NCBI GenBank assembly: GCA_019421015.1
Contig: JAHZGC010000004.1
Location: forward strand, 29,565-93,564
From: Coriobacteriaceae bacterium
GTDB lineage: Bacteria; Actinomycetota; Coriobacteriia; Coriobacteriales; UMGS124
Direction: 5' to 3'
Length of the DNA: 64,000 nucleotides
Of this stretch, positions 7,574 to 15,490 are shown in pieces. Made by a program: the position numbers and the translations under genes. Below the pieces are notes generated by a model. That model was not told the origin of the DNA. It did no database searches and saw only the letters and a program-made list of their open reading frames with translations. Position 1 is the first letter of the stretch, and every line of letters starts with the position of its first letter.

Positions 7574-8041
7574 ATGCACGAGACCGGGGTCTGCCGCCAT
7601 ATCGTCGATACTGTGGAGCGCTATGCCCTGGAGGGCCATGCCAAACGCGTGACCAAGGTCAACCTGGAGCTCGGCGAGGTCCACGACATCGTGCCCGAGA
7701 TCTTGGCGGGCGCCTTCGAGTGGATGTGCTGCGGCACGGTGGCCGAAGGCTGCGAGCTGGTCATTGAGCGCGTGCCCTTTACCGTGCGCTGCCGGTGTTG
7801 CGGCAAGGTGTACCGCCTCGACTACCTGGACGAGGCGACCTGGGGCTGCCCCGCGTGCGGTCAGCGCGACTACCAGTTACACACCGGGCGTGAGTTCTCG
7901 ATTAAGTCCATCGAGGTCGAGGGCTATGCGGCAGGGGAGAAAGACGAGAGCGCCGAACGCTTGGCCGCCCTTGAAGAGGCCCGCTCGCGCAGGGTTTCTC
8001 CCGCAAGCCTGGCCGTGGCCGGCCGGTGTCCTGCGGCGTGA
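7574..8041 (+). CDS. hypA: HypA-like nickel metallochaperone with long C-terminal tail
   Basis: A 155-aa protein starting MHETGVCRHI, in which Met1-His2-Glu3 form the nickel site of HypA. The zinc site is built from C-R-C-C (around residue 75) and C-P-A-C (around 94). HypA delivers Ni2+ to [NiFe]-hydrogenase (and urease) maturation with HypB. Typical HypA ends near residue 115. Here about 40 further residues, mostly charged, follow. No hydrogenase or other hyp gene lies in the window. RBS AAGGGAG precedes ATG 7574. The downstream membrane protein starts 13 bp after the stop, so the two are probably cotranscribed. Confidence 0.85.
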   Translation: MHETGVCRHIVDTVERYALEGHAKRVTKVNLELGEVHDIVPEILAGAFEWMCCGTVAEGCELVIERVPFTVRCRCCGKVYRLDYLDEATWGCPACGQRDYQLHTGREFSIKSIEVEGYAAGEKDESAERLAALEEARSRRVSPASLAVAGRCPAA

Positions 8042-8054
8042 GGGGACGGGTGCC

Positions 8055-8822
8055 ATGGCCGTGCTGTTTCTGACTATCCTGGCCGCCATAGGGGTTGCCC
8101 TTGCGATACGCAACCCCCTCCAGGCGCACCCGTTTCCGTTCTATGCGGTGGCGCTCGTCGCGGATGCCTTGACGCTCTGGGGAGGCCCCCTGCTCGGCCT
8201 CACCACGGACGGCAACCCCCTATGGGCGGCCTTCTACGGGCTGATGCGCCGGGGGATTCCGGCGTTCGCCCTGTTCACGTTCGTGATGTTCGTGGGTTGC
8301 TTCAAGAACGGCTCCCGGCCCAAGCGCTGGCTCGCCCCGGTTCGCGCCGAGCTCTCGATTCTGGCGTGCGTGCTCAGCGTGCCCCACATCGTGTTCTACC
8401 TGCAGACCTACAACCGCATCATGTTTGGCGGCATCGGGCAGCCGACCCAGATTACCTACGACGCCTACTGGTTCTCGGTCCTTTTGACGGCCGTGCTGGG
8501 GGTGCTCGGCGTGCTCTCGTTCAAGTTGATCCGCAACCGCATGCCCCGCAGGCTCTGGAAGGGCATCCAGCGGCTGGCCTACCCGTTCTTTGTGATGGTC
8601 TACGTCCACGTGGTGCTCGTGCGCTTGCGCCCCAACCCCGACGCCCTCGACACGGTGCTCCAGAGCACGGTGGTCTACGGGCTCTTTGTGATCGTGTACC
8701 TGGTGGCGCGGGTGGTGCGGTGGACCCTCGACCGGCGGGCACGGGCCCCTCGGCTGCAGGAACGCCCCCAGGTGGCGGATTCTCTTGGGATGCGTGCTCG
8801 TGGGGCGCTGGAAAACCAGTAG
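8055..8822 (+). CDS. Ferric-reductase-like / MsrQ-type haem membrane protein
   Basis: A 255-aa integral membrane protein with about six hydrophobic segments. It fits the ferric reductase-like transmembrane domain (PF01794; YedZ/MsrQ relatives): histidines that could bind haem sit in VLSVPHIVFYLQ and VYVHVVLVRL, and the last helix precedes a basic tail. Such proteins pass electrons across the membrane from quinol or flavin. It follows hypA with a 13-bp gap (GAGGGG ribosome site before ATG 8055). No MsrP-like partner is adjacent. The haem assignment is inferred. Confidence 0.7.
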   Translation: MAVLFLTILAAIGVALAIRNPLQAHPFPFYAVALVADALTLWGGPLLGLTTDGNPLWAAFYGLMRRGIPAFALFTFVMFVGCFKNGSRPKRWLAPVRAELSILACVLSVPHIVFYLQTYNRIMFGGIGQPTQITYDAYWFSVLLTAVLGVLGVLSFKLIRNRMPRRLWKGIQRLAYPFFVMVYVHVVLVRLRPNPDALDTVLQSTVVYGLFVIVYLVARVVRWTLDRRARAPRLQERPQVADSLGMRARGALENQ

Positions 8823-8949
8823 CGTGCGTTCGAGGGCAGCCTTTGGTTGTTGGGCAAGCTGCATCGGACATGGCCCGCACGGCGGCTTTCGGGTATCATC
8901 GTCAACAGATTCCCCGTGTTTGTCTGAACAATCGACGTGAGAGGTGCCC

Positions 8950-9198
8950 GTGGAAGACCGCTATGACCCGGAGACGGGCCTGCCCTTAGATAAGACGTAC
9001 CTTGAGTGTGGGCTGCCCGACGACCTAGACGAGGCCCTGCGCGCTATGAAGGCGTCGTGGGCTGTTGTGGACGCCGAGGGCTACGACATCAACTGGGCCG
9101 ACGCGCACTCCGAGTTCATTGCTCGCATCAACTCCTGTGAGGTCGAGGGCGAGATAACCCGCGAGCAGGCCGCCTACCTGCGAGAGAACTACGTGTAG
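8950..9198 (+). CDS. Small acidic protein preceding a HipA/CtkA-like kinase (putative antitoxin)
   Basis: An 82-aa protein starting at GTG 8950 (VEDRYDPETGLPLD) with GAGAGG about 5 bp upstream; GTG 8944 is a possible alternative. It has no DNA-binding motif that I recognise. The C-terminal EGEITREQAAYLRENYV recurs in a looser form in the 5385-5621 protein. It ends 9 bp before the kinase gene, the usual spacing of a toxin-antitoxin pair. The antitoxin role is inferred from context only. Confidence 0.65.
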   Translation: MEDRYDPETGLPLDKTYLECGLPDDLDEALRAMKASWAVVDAEGYDINWADAHSEFIARINSCEVEGEITREQAAYLRENYV

Positions 9199-9207
9199 GG
9201 GGCCGGT

Positions 9208-10077
9208 ATGGATTTCACGGATGCGCTGCGTCGCAACTTTACCTACAGTGGCGCGAATGGCATGAAGGTGCCAATTTGGCTGGAGGGCGAACCTTGGTTC
9301 CTCAAGCTCCCGCCGCAGTCTACCAAGAGGAACGCCCCTCTCTCGTACCGCAACAGCTGCGTGACGGAATACCTGGGCTGCCACGTGTTTGAGCTGGCGG
9401 GGATTCCTGTTCAGGAGACTCGGCTCGGCACCTATGTTCATCATGGCGAAGAGAAGCTCGTGGTTGCCTGCCGCGATTTTGTTCCGGCAGGGTTTGTACT
9501 GGGTGATTTCATCGGAGTGAAGAACGCCACCATCGACTCGCCTCGAAGTGGCCATGACACGGAGCTGGCAACCATCGAGGAAGCGATTGACGAGCAGGAT
9601 TTTGTCGACCGCGACGCGTTGCGAAACCTATTTTGGGACATGTTCGTCGTGGATGCGCTCATTGCAAACAACGACCGTCACAACGGCAACTGGGGCTTGC
9701 TGAGCAACGGGTATGAGAGCAGGCTCGCGCCGGTCTTTGACTGTGGGGGCTGTCTGTTTCCCGATGCGGATGAGAACCTGATGCGCGCCGTGCTTAACGA
9801 CCCGAGGCAGCGGGACGCCTACGTCTTTTCCAAGCCCACCACGGCGATAAAGCTCGATGGGGCCCATCTCTCCTTTTACGAGTTCTTCCAAAGGGTGGAC
9901 AGCCCCCATCTCGACGATGCTTTGCGCCGCATGGTGCCCCGACTCGACGGGGATGCTCTGAGGGCCCTGGTCGACGAAACCCCTTACATCGGCGAGGTTG
10001 AGAAGGCCTTCTACAAGACGATTCTCCTGGAGCGCAAGCGGCGCCTTCTTGACGATAGGCTGGCCGCGATTGATTAA
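9208..10077 (+). CDS. HipA/CtkA-like serine/threonine kinase
   Basis: A 289-aa single-domain kinase of the HipA-C/CtkA type. The catalytic loop NNDRHNGNWGLL lies around residues 151-162 and the metal-binding FDCGG around 174-178. N-terminal PIWLEGEPWFLKLP carries the probable ATP-binding lysine. It lacks the N-terminal HipA barrel, so it resembles the compact CtkA-type kinases rather than full HipA. It would phosphorylate a cellular protein. Paired with the small upstream gene, it is a candidate toxin-antitoxin or signalling module. ATG 9208 follows a GGGGGCCGG leader. Confidence 0.78.
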   Translation: MDFTDALRRNFTYSGANGMKVPIWLEGEPWFLKLPPQSTKRNAPLSYRNSCVTEYLGCHVFELAGIPVQETRLGTYVHHGEEKLVVACRDFVPAGFVLGDFIGVKNATIDSPRSGHDTELATIEEAIDEQDFVDRDALRNLFWDMFVVDALIANNDRHNGNWGLLSNGYESRLAPVFDCGGCLFPDADENLMRAVLNDPRQRDAYVFSKPTTAIKLDGAHLSFYEFFQRVDSPHLDDALRRMVPRLDGDALRALVDETPYIGEVEKAFYKTILLERKRRLLDDRLAAID

Positions 10078-10196
10078 AGGTGGCTTTTGGCGCGGGGCCG
10101 ATGGGCGCGGTGGACGATAGGGCCCAGGGGTATCACGATTCTCCGCGTGCGAGAGACCTTCTGGGGTTTCAAAGCACAATGCCTGACATTCTTAGG

Positions 10197-10228
10197 GGCC
10201 GGGGCCATGGGTTGCCATGGTCCCGGCC
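10197..10228. terminator. Strong hairpin between convergent genes
   Basis: GGCCGGGGCCATGG pairs with CCATGGTCCCGGCC over 14 positions (one G-T) around a GTTG loop. It lies between the 3' ends of the kinase and the XRE gene and probably ends transcription in both directions, although no T-tract follows. Confidence 0.55.
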
Positions 10229-10245
10229 TCTGCGGCACCGGTTCC

Positions 10246-10866
10246 TTACGCCCTGCCCAGCAGGGACAGCGCCGCCCACACCGCCGCGGCCAGCACAAGG
10301 CCCGCGGCCGCGCCGCCCGCCAGCTTGAGCGCCATGCCGCCGGCGGGGTGCCTGCGCGAGAGGCCTCCCTTCTCCGGCAGTTCTTCGCCCTGCAGGTAGG
10401 CGGCGACCTCGCGGTAGGTCACCAGGTCGTGCTCGCGCTTGATGCGCTCGGCCGCCCCCGCGCACGCGAGGGCCCAGGCGAACAGCGGCACAAAAGCCGC
10501 CGCCCCGGCCAGCTCGCCCACCGAGAGGCGCCCCAGGCCGCTCGGCTGCGGTAGCGCCCAGGACAGCGCCACGAACGCCGCCGCCCCGATCACGATCAGC
10601 GTCACCATGGCCATGCCCAGACGGTTGAGGCGTCGAGCGTCGCGGTCGATAGTCTCCTTCATGGCATGCAGGTCTCCCTTCACCAACTCGTCGATGGAGG
10701 TGCCGAACGTCTCGGCCAAAAGCAGCAGGCTCTGCACGTCGGGGTAGGTCTTGTCGGTCTCCCAGTTCGACACCGTCTGCCGCGCCACGTAGACGCGCCG
10801 CGCCAGGTCTTCCTGCGAAATCCCACACCGCGTGCGGTGCTCCTTGATGCGTGCGCCGAGTTCCAT
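10246..10866 (-). CDS. XRE-family regulator with membrane anchor
   Basis: A 206-aa protein. Residues 1-60 are a Cro/C1 helix-turn-helix (ISQEDLARRVYVARQTVSNWE). Two membrane segments follow at about 88-110 and 118-137, with a further hydrophobic segment near the C-terminus (about 182-203). This layout (HTH plus helices) is common among Gram-positive membrane-tethered regulators of unknown signal. The start ATG 10866 has an AAAGGCGAGG leader; the longer frame adds residues without a ribosome site. It is alone on its strand. DNA targets are unknown. Confidence 0.82.
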   Translation of the reverse strand: MELGARIKEHRTRCGISQEDLARRVYVARQTVSNWETDKTYPDVQSLLLLAETFGTSIDELVKGDLHAMKETIDRDARRLNRLGMAMVTLIVIGAAAFVALSWALPQPSGLGRLSVGELAGAAAFVPLFAWALACAGAAERIKREHDLVTYREVAAYLQGEELPEKGGLSRRHPAGGMALKLAGGAAAGLVLAAAVWAALSLLGRA

Positions 10867-11122
10867 ACACCTCGCCTTTCGGGTCCCCACTGTGCCATAT
10901 GGTTGGGGAGCTTACCGCAAAATCCCTTGGATGCGGGCCCTGTAGGGGAGAAGCCCGGCTGTCCAAGGTCTTTGACATGGCGCGTGAGCTGACTGTTGTG
11001 ATGCAGGCCTAACAGGGTACTAAACGACCCATACGGCGGAGCGTCGCTCGATGGACTATGGCCGACCCCGATGCCGGGGGATACCTGTACTTGTCCGTTT
11101 TGCCCAAAAGGAGTGTGGAACC

Positions 11123-11578
11123 ATGGATAAGCTCCCTCCCATCGAGAAGGTTTACGAGGCATGGGGAGCCCTTGCCGACGGACGGGTGGAGCCAGCATCC
11201 GAGGGCGCTCTCGTCATCTCCTCCGATCGCACGAAGCGCTACGAGGTGCGTCGTGAGGGAAACTCCTACCGTTCCAACGACAACGCGACCTACTGGCAGG
11301 GCTACGCCGGCTACCCCATCATCGCGACGCTGATGCTCGAGGGGCGCCTTCCCTACGACGAGGCGGCGGCCCAGCTGTTCTCCGGGGTGGACTGGCATGC
11401 TGTGAACGCGGCGCATAAGGGCGACTATGGGGCGGCGCTTGCCCAGGTGATGGGGGAGCGCGGCATCGACGGTGTGCAGGAACGACGGGTCCGGGAGGCG
11501 GCCGGGCAGGTGCTCGAGCGGCTCGCGTCGTTAGACGTCGCGGTGGGGCGCAACGGACGAAAGCCCAAGGGGCTGTAG
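11123..11578 (+). CDS. Conserved hypothetical protein
   Basis: A 151-aa soluble protein starting at ATG 11123 with AAAAGGAG 11 bp upstream. I recognise no functional domain. It has no signal peptide or membrane segment. A central aromatic stretch (SNDNATYWQGYAGYPIIATL) and GVDWHAVNAAHKGDY near residue 95 look like conserved core motifs. It stands alone, with the XRE gene divergent upstream and a repeat-filled gap downstream. Confidence 0.7.
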   Translation: MDKLPPIEKVYEAWGALADGRVEPASEGALVISSDRTKRYEVRREGNSYRSNDNATYWQGYAGYPIIATLMLEGRLPYDEAAAQLFSGVDWHAVNAAHKGDYGAALAQVMGERGIDGVQERRVREAAGQVLERLASLDVAVGRNGRKPKGL

Positions 11579-11611
11579 GAAAAAACGCGCACCTCCTGTC
11601 GCGCCGGTGAG

Positions 11612-11840
11612 TGGACAAGATTCGAACTTTGCGATTTCAGGTGCAGGTGGGATGGACGAAACCCGAGGTTTGCGACTCACTTTTCTGGTATCACCTAAAT
11701 GACTGAAGGTATCGCCGCAGCTCTAGGGCACGCCAGTTGCCGTACGTTGCGAGGGGTTCGGCAAAACCGAGTCGCAAAGTCCCGATCCCTGCCGCCGAGC
11801 CCCCCCCGCCAAAGTCGCAAAGTTCCGATTTCAGCCAGGT
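11612..11840. repeat. Four-copy intergenic motif array, core ACTTTGCGACT
   Basis: Two forward copies (GGACAAGATTCGAACTTTGC at 11613; GGACGAAACCCGAGGTTTGC at 11654) lie exactly 41 bp apart. Two inverted copies follow (AGTCGCAAAGTCCCGAT near 11770; AGTCGCAAAGTTCCGATT near 11813), 43 bp apart. The 452-bp gap 11579-12030 holds nothing else I can identify. See the related arrays at 23.6, 43.0 and 52.0 kb. Confidence 0.7.
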
Positions 11841-12030
11841 CAGGGGGTCCCGGCGGTCCTGCCGCTGTCAGCCCCTTCGGCGTTGCGGGCCCAAAACGTC
11901 GTGTTTCCGCGCAGGTCGGCTTCGGTCGCAACCGGGCGGCCTTTCCCAGGAATAATGGGAGTCGTGCCGTTCCCTTGGGACGTCCCGCCCATCGTCGGGG
12001 CGTTCCCGACAAAAGATTGGAGTACCAGCC

Positions 12031-12594
12031 ATGCCTGTGGTGAAGAAGGTCGCCATGATGCTCGGCGACGGGTTCGAGCCCGTAGAGGCTATCGCGCCGG
12101 TAGACGCGCTGCGGCGCGGCGGCGTGGAGGTGACCACCGTCTCGGTCATGACCGACCGCATGGTGATGGCCGCCCAGGGCGTGCCGGTGGTTGCCGACGC
12201 CCAGGTCAAGGAGGTCTCGTTCGACGACTTCGACATGATCGTGGTGCCCGGCGGTTCCGGCGGCGTCGAGAACCTCTCGAAGTGCCAGCCGCTCCTCGAC
12301 GCCCTCAAGGACTTTGCCGCACAGCGCAAGTTCATCGGCTCTATCTGTGCCGGCCCCACGATCCTGGCAAACCTCCAGCTGCTCGGCGGCCGCAAGGCCA
12401 CCTGCTACCCGGGTTGCCAGACCAACTTCCCCGAAGGCGTCTACCAGGACGTCTACGACGTGGTCCGCGACAGCAACCTCATCACGGCGAGTGGCCCCGG
12501 TCAGGCGCTCGACTTCGGCATCGAGCTGCTGCGCGCCCTTGAGGGCGACAAGGTCGCCGAGGACGTGGCCAAGGGCATGCTGTTCGAGCGCTAA
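12031..12594 (+). CDS. DJ-1/PfpI family protein
   Basis: A 187-aa class I glutamine amidotransferase-like protein. The nucleophile-elbow cysteine is in GSICAGP (around residue 107). The acidic residue before it is in FEPVEAIAP (Glu near 16-19), which fits DJ-1/ThiJ proteins. Family members are deglycases, chaperones or oxidative-stress sensors; this one cannot be assigned. RBS GGAG lies 9 bp before ATG 12031. It ends about 125 bp before the permease gene, in the same direction. Confidence 0.88.
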   Translation: MPVVKKVAMMLGDGFEPVEAIAPVDALRRGGVEVTTVSVMTDRMVMAAQGVPVVADAQVKEVSFDDFDMIVVPGGSGGVENLSKCQPLLDALKDFAAQRKFIGSICAGPTILANLQLLGGRKATCYPGCQTNFPEGVYQDVYDVVRDSNLITASGPGQALDFGIELLRALEGDKVAEDVAKGMLFER

Positions 12595-12660
12595 GCGGGC
12601 GCCGGCTCGCTCCCGAGCTTACAGAACCGTCATCCCGACGTTACCCGACGCGATGGCAGG

Positions 12661-12709
12661 GGCTCCTCTCCTGCAGGAAAATGGCCCGACAGCCTGTGGG
12701 AGAGGAGCC
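12661..12709 (+). promoter_or_regulatory. Hairpin that would hide the permease ribosome site
   Basis: GGCTCCTCTCC (12661-12671) pairs perfectly with GGAGAGGAGCC (12699-12709), and the second arm contains the only GAGGAG ribosome site for ATG 12720. It could be a translational switch or simply a terminator for the upstream gene. Confidence 0.45.
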
Positions 12710-12719
12710 TTGCCGTCTT

Positions 12720-14066
12720 ATGTATGCCAAACTTGCCTGGGGCAACGTGCGGCGCAGCCTGCGCGACTACTCGGTGTACTTTCTTACCTTGGCGTTTGCG
12801 GCGTGCCTGCTCTACCTCTTTACGGCATCGGGAGACTTTCTCGAGGCTATGGACCTCACGCCGGCGCAGCGGGCGGCCTATGGGAAGGCCGGCGACGTGG
12901 TTCAGGCCTTCTTGGTGCTCACGGTGCTGGTCTTTGTCTTTTTGGTGGCGTATGCGAACCGCTTCATCCTGCGTCGGCGCTCCCGCGAGTTCGCCCTCTA
13001 CGGGCTGCTCGGGATGCGGGGGAGCCGCGTCGCCCGCATCCTTGCCTACGAGGGGGGCATGGTCGGCGCCTGCGCCCTGCTTGCGGGCATCGCGGTCGGC
13101 ACACTGCTTTCGCCGCTGTTCGGGGGTGTCGTGGCCTTCGTGTTCGACGTGCCCTGGAAGTTGGCGTGGGTCTTCTCGCCCCATGCGGCGCTGTGGTGCG
13201 CGGGGTGCTTTGCAGCCATCATGGCGCTGGCGACGTTTCTGGGCGCCCGCTCGGTACAGAGGCGCTCGCTTCTCCAGCTCATGACGGCCTCGCGTGCTCC
13301 CGAGCGCATGCTCGGCTCGGGACGGCGCGCCCTGGGGTTCCAGCTTGCGGGCGGTGTGGCCTTGGTTGGCGCCGTGTGGGCGGTCTGCGTGTTTCAGCCG
13401 GTGTATTTTTTGGCCCTCATTCTTCCGCTCGGTGTTGCGGCCGTGTTCGGGACCTGCCTGGTCTTTAGGTACGGGGCCGTGCGCGTGCCTGCGCTGCTGC
13501 GTCGCCGCGAGGGCTGGTACCTTCGGGACCTCCACTGCTTCGCAGTGCGCCAAGTCGAGGCCAAGGTGTCGTCGAGTGCTCTGGCCATGGCCTGCGTGTG
13601 CGTGCTCATAGCCGTGGCCGTGTGCATGATCGCGGCGGGGCTTTTGTTCAGCGTGGGTATGCGCGGGATGGGGAGCGGAAGCTCGGAGTCGATTCTGGCA
13701 CCCTTTGGCTTTGTGGGCATCCTCTACGGGCTCACCTTCATGGTGGCCGCCGCGGCGGTGCTCGCGCTCCAGCAACTCTCCGAGGCGGCCGACGGCGCTG
13801 GGCGGTACCGCGTGCTGTCTGAGCTTGGCGTGCCCGAGACGCTGGCTGTAAGGGCGATGCGGGCCCAGGTGGGGACGTACTTCGGGGTGCCGCTGGCAGG
13901 TGCGCTCGTGCACTGCGCGTTCGGCCTTGTGCTCGTGGGCTTTTTGGCCGAGACGTTTGGGAGCGCGTCGTTTATGGCGATCGCGCTTGGTACCGTAGGC
14001 GGTGCGGTGCTGGTGATGGGGCTGTACTACCTGGTTACCTGCGCCGCCTGCCGGAGTATGGTCTGA
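12720..14066 (+). CDS. FtsX-type ABC permease without an adjacent ATPase
   Basis: A 448-aa polytopic protein with about ten hydrophobic segments and FtsX-like permease domains near residues 60-180 and 330-445. RSREFALYGLLGMRGSRVARIL is the usual coupling-helix region of BceB/MacB-type permeases. It is shorter than BceB (about 650 aa) because the large extracellular domain is missing. An ATPase normally precedes such a permease; none does here. The start ATG 12720 follows GAGGAG at 12702. Likely role: peptide resistance or envelope stress export, partner unknown. Confidence 0.75.
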   Translation: MYAKLAWGNVRRSLRDYSVYFLTLAFAACLLYLFTASGDFLEAMDLTPAQRAAYGKAGDVVQAFLVLTVLVFVFLVAYANRFILRRRSREFALYGLLGMRGSRVARILAYEGGMVGACALLAGIAVGTLLSPLFGGVVAFVFDVPWKLAWVFSPHAALWCAGCFAAIMALATFLGARSVQRRSLLQLMTASRAPERMLGSGRRALGFQLAGGVALVGAVWAVCVFQPVYFLALILPLGVAAVFGTCLVFRYGAVRVPALLRRREGWYLRDLHCFAVRQVEAKVSSSALAMACVCVLIAVAVCMIAAGLLFSVGMRGMGSGSSESILAPFGFVGILYGLTFMVAAAAVLALQQLSEAADGAGRYRVLSELGVPETLAVRAMRAQVGTYFGVPLAGALVHCAFGLVLVGFLAETFGSASFMAIALGTVGGAVLVMGLYYLVTCAACRSMV

Positions 14067-14241
14067 GGGATGCCGCCCAAAGCATGCGCAGGGGGTCGCC
14101 GGTTCGATGCCTGAGGTATGCTCTGGGAGGAGGGGGAGGAGATTAGACCGTTCGATCGCCTAAGGATTTGCAGCAAAACAGGTTTACTGACACCATTGCT
14201 GAGTGGAACGACAAAAAATGAACTTTACTCGTCAAGAATAG

Positions 14242-14356
14242 CAGTAAAGCTACTTTACTGACACAGAATAGCAGTAAAGTAGCTTTACTGAGATGACATA
14301 GCAGTAAAGTTACTTTACTAGCGAGTTACCAAGGCGCTTCATAAGTAAACTTACTT
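14242..14356. repeat. Iteron-like palindromes CAGTAAAG-N3-CTTTACTG
   Basis: Three 19-bp palindromes start at 14242, 14272 and 14302, exactly 30 bp apart, with CTA, TAG and TTA centres; the last base pair of the third is changed. A fourth, AAGTAAACTTACTT (14343-14356), lies inside a GGCGCTTC/GAAGCGCC stem. Degenerate half sites precede them from about 14181. The 401-bp gap 14067-14467 lies between convergent genes, so these are not ordinary promoter operators. No other feature is seen in the gap. Confidence 0.7.
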
Positions 14357-14467
14357 TATTGACGGAAGCGCCCCACCACGTAATTCTTCGATGTGGTTAC
14401 CGGTGGTGAAGGCAGGAGGACGGGTCTCATACTGATTAAAAACTCCCAGACACCTGCGCACCGTCCT

Positions 14468-15490
14468 TTACCTGCGCACCGCGCCCTTCTCGCAGCGGTT
14501 GCCCCAGCTGTCGACGAGCTCGCTGTCGCGGTAGACGCAGATGATCTCGCAGTGGTTGGCGCAGCGGCCGCACTCCACCTCGCGGGTGGTGAACTCGAAG
14601 TGGCCCACCGCGTCGAAGTCGAGCTCGCCGTTCGCGAAGGGGCCGTCTGCCTTCGGGGTCTCCCCGCCGTTCGCACGCCGCCTCCCATGGTTGTCGGCGG
14701 CAAGCAGCGCCACACCGAAGGCGCCCATGAGGTGGCCGTCGGGGTCCACGATCACCGGCATGCCGAGCTCCTCCTCGAAGGCCTTGACCACGCCGGCGTT
14801 CTTGCTCACGCCGCCCTGGAACACCACGGGCGCCGCGATCTTCTTGCCTTTGCCCACGTTGTTGAGGTAGTTGGTGGCCACCGCGCGGCACAGGCCCGCC
14901 ACGATGTCCTCGCGGGCGTAGCCCACCTGGATCTTGTGGACCAGGTCGCTCTCGGCAAAGACCGTGCAGCGGGCGGCGATGTTGGCGGGCTTCTTGGAGG
15001 TGAGGGCCAGCTCGCCGAAGTCCTCCACCTCCACGCCCAGCCGGTGGGCCTGGCTTGAGAGGAACGCCCCGGTGCCGGCGGCGCACAGGGTGTTCATGGC
15101 GTAATCCACGGCCACGCCGCCCTCCACGCAGATGATCTTGGAGTCCTGGCCGCCGATCTCGAGGATCGTGCGCACGTCGGGGTGCAGGTAGGTGGTGCCC
15201 ACCGCGTGGGCGGTGATCTCGTTCTTGACCGTCTCGGCCCCGATCATGGCGCCGATGAGCCGGCGGGCGCTGCCCGTGGTGCCGGCGGCGCGCACCTTGA
15301 CGGCATCCCGGTCGATCTGGGATCCCAGCTCGGCGACGACGTCGCGGGCTGCCTGGGCCGGGTTGCCCTCGGTCCACCGGTAGGAGCGGGCGATGATCTG
15401 GCGGTCGGCGTCGACGATGACGCCCTTGGTCGAGATGGACCCGATGTCAATCCCAAGGTATGCCGCCGCGGTCTTCTCTGCCGTGTTCAT
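14468..15490 (-). CDS. Acyl-CoA dehydratase activase (BadF/HgdC-type ATPase)
   Basis: A 340-aa ASKHA-fold ATPase. Phosphate-1 loop GIDIGSISTKG lies at residues 13-23, and TTGSARR, EIGGQDSK and CTVFAESDL are the family landmarks. Family members hydrolyse ATP to inject an electron into a 2-hydroxyacyl-CoA dehydratase or related reductase through a bridging [4Fe-4S] cluster. The C-terminal extension carries ECGRCANHCEIIC, a further cysteine cluster. Its start overlaps the stop of the upstream gene as ATGA, so it is the third gene of the operon. No dehydratase alpha/beta pair is nearby, so the protein it activates is unknown. Confidence 0.88.
   Translation of the reverse strand: MNTAEKTAAAYLGIDIGSISTKGVIVDADRQIIARSYRWTEGNPAQAARDVVAELGSQIDRDAVKVRAAGTTGSARRLIGAMIGAETVKNEITAHAVGTTYLHPDVRTILEIGGQDSKIICVEGGVAVDYAMNTLCAAGTGAFLSSQAHRLGVEVEDFGELALTSKKPANIAARCTVFAESDLVHKIQVGYAREDIVAGLCRAVATNYLNNVGKGKKIAAPVVFQGGVSKNAGVVKAFEEELGMPVIVDPDGHLMGAFGVALLAADNHGRRRANGGETPKADGPFANGELDFDAVGHFEFTTREVECGRCANHCEIICVYRDSELVDSWGNRCEKGAVRR

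Noticed and set aside
14242..14320. CRISPR array (regular 30-bp repeats)
   Set aside because: The repeats are contiguous palindromes with only about 11 bp of similar sequence between them. There are no unique spacers and no cas genes.
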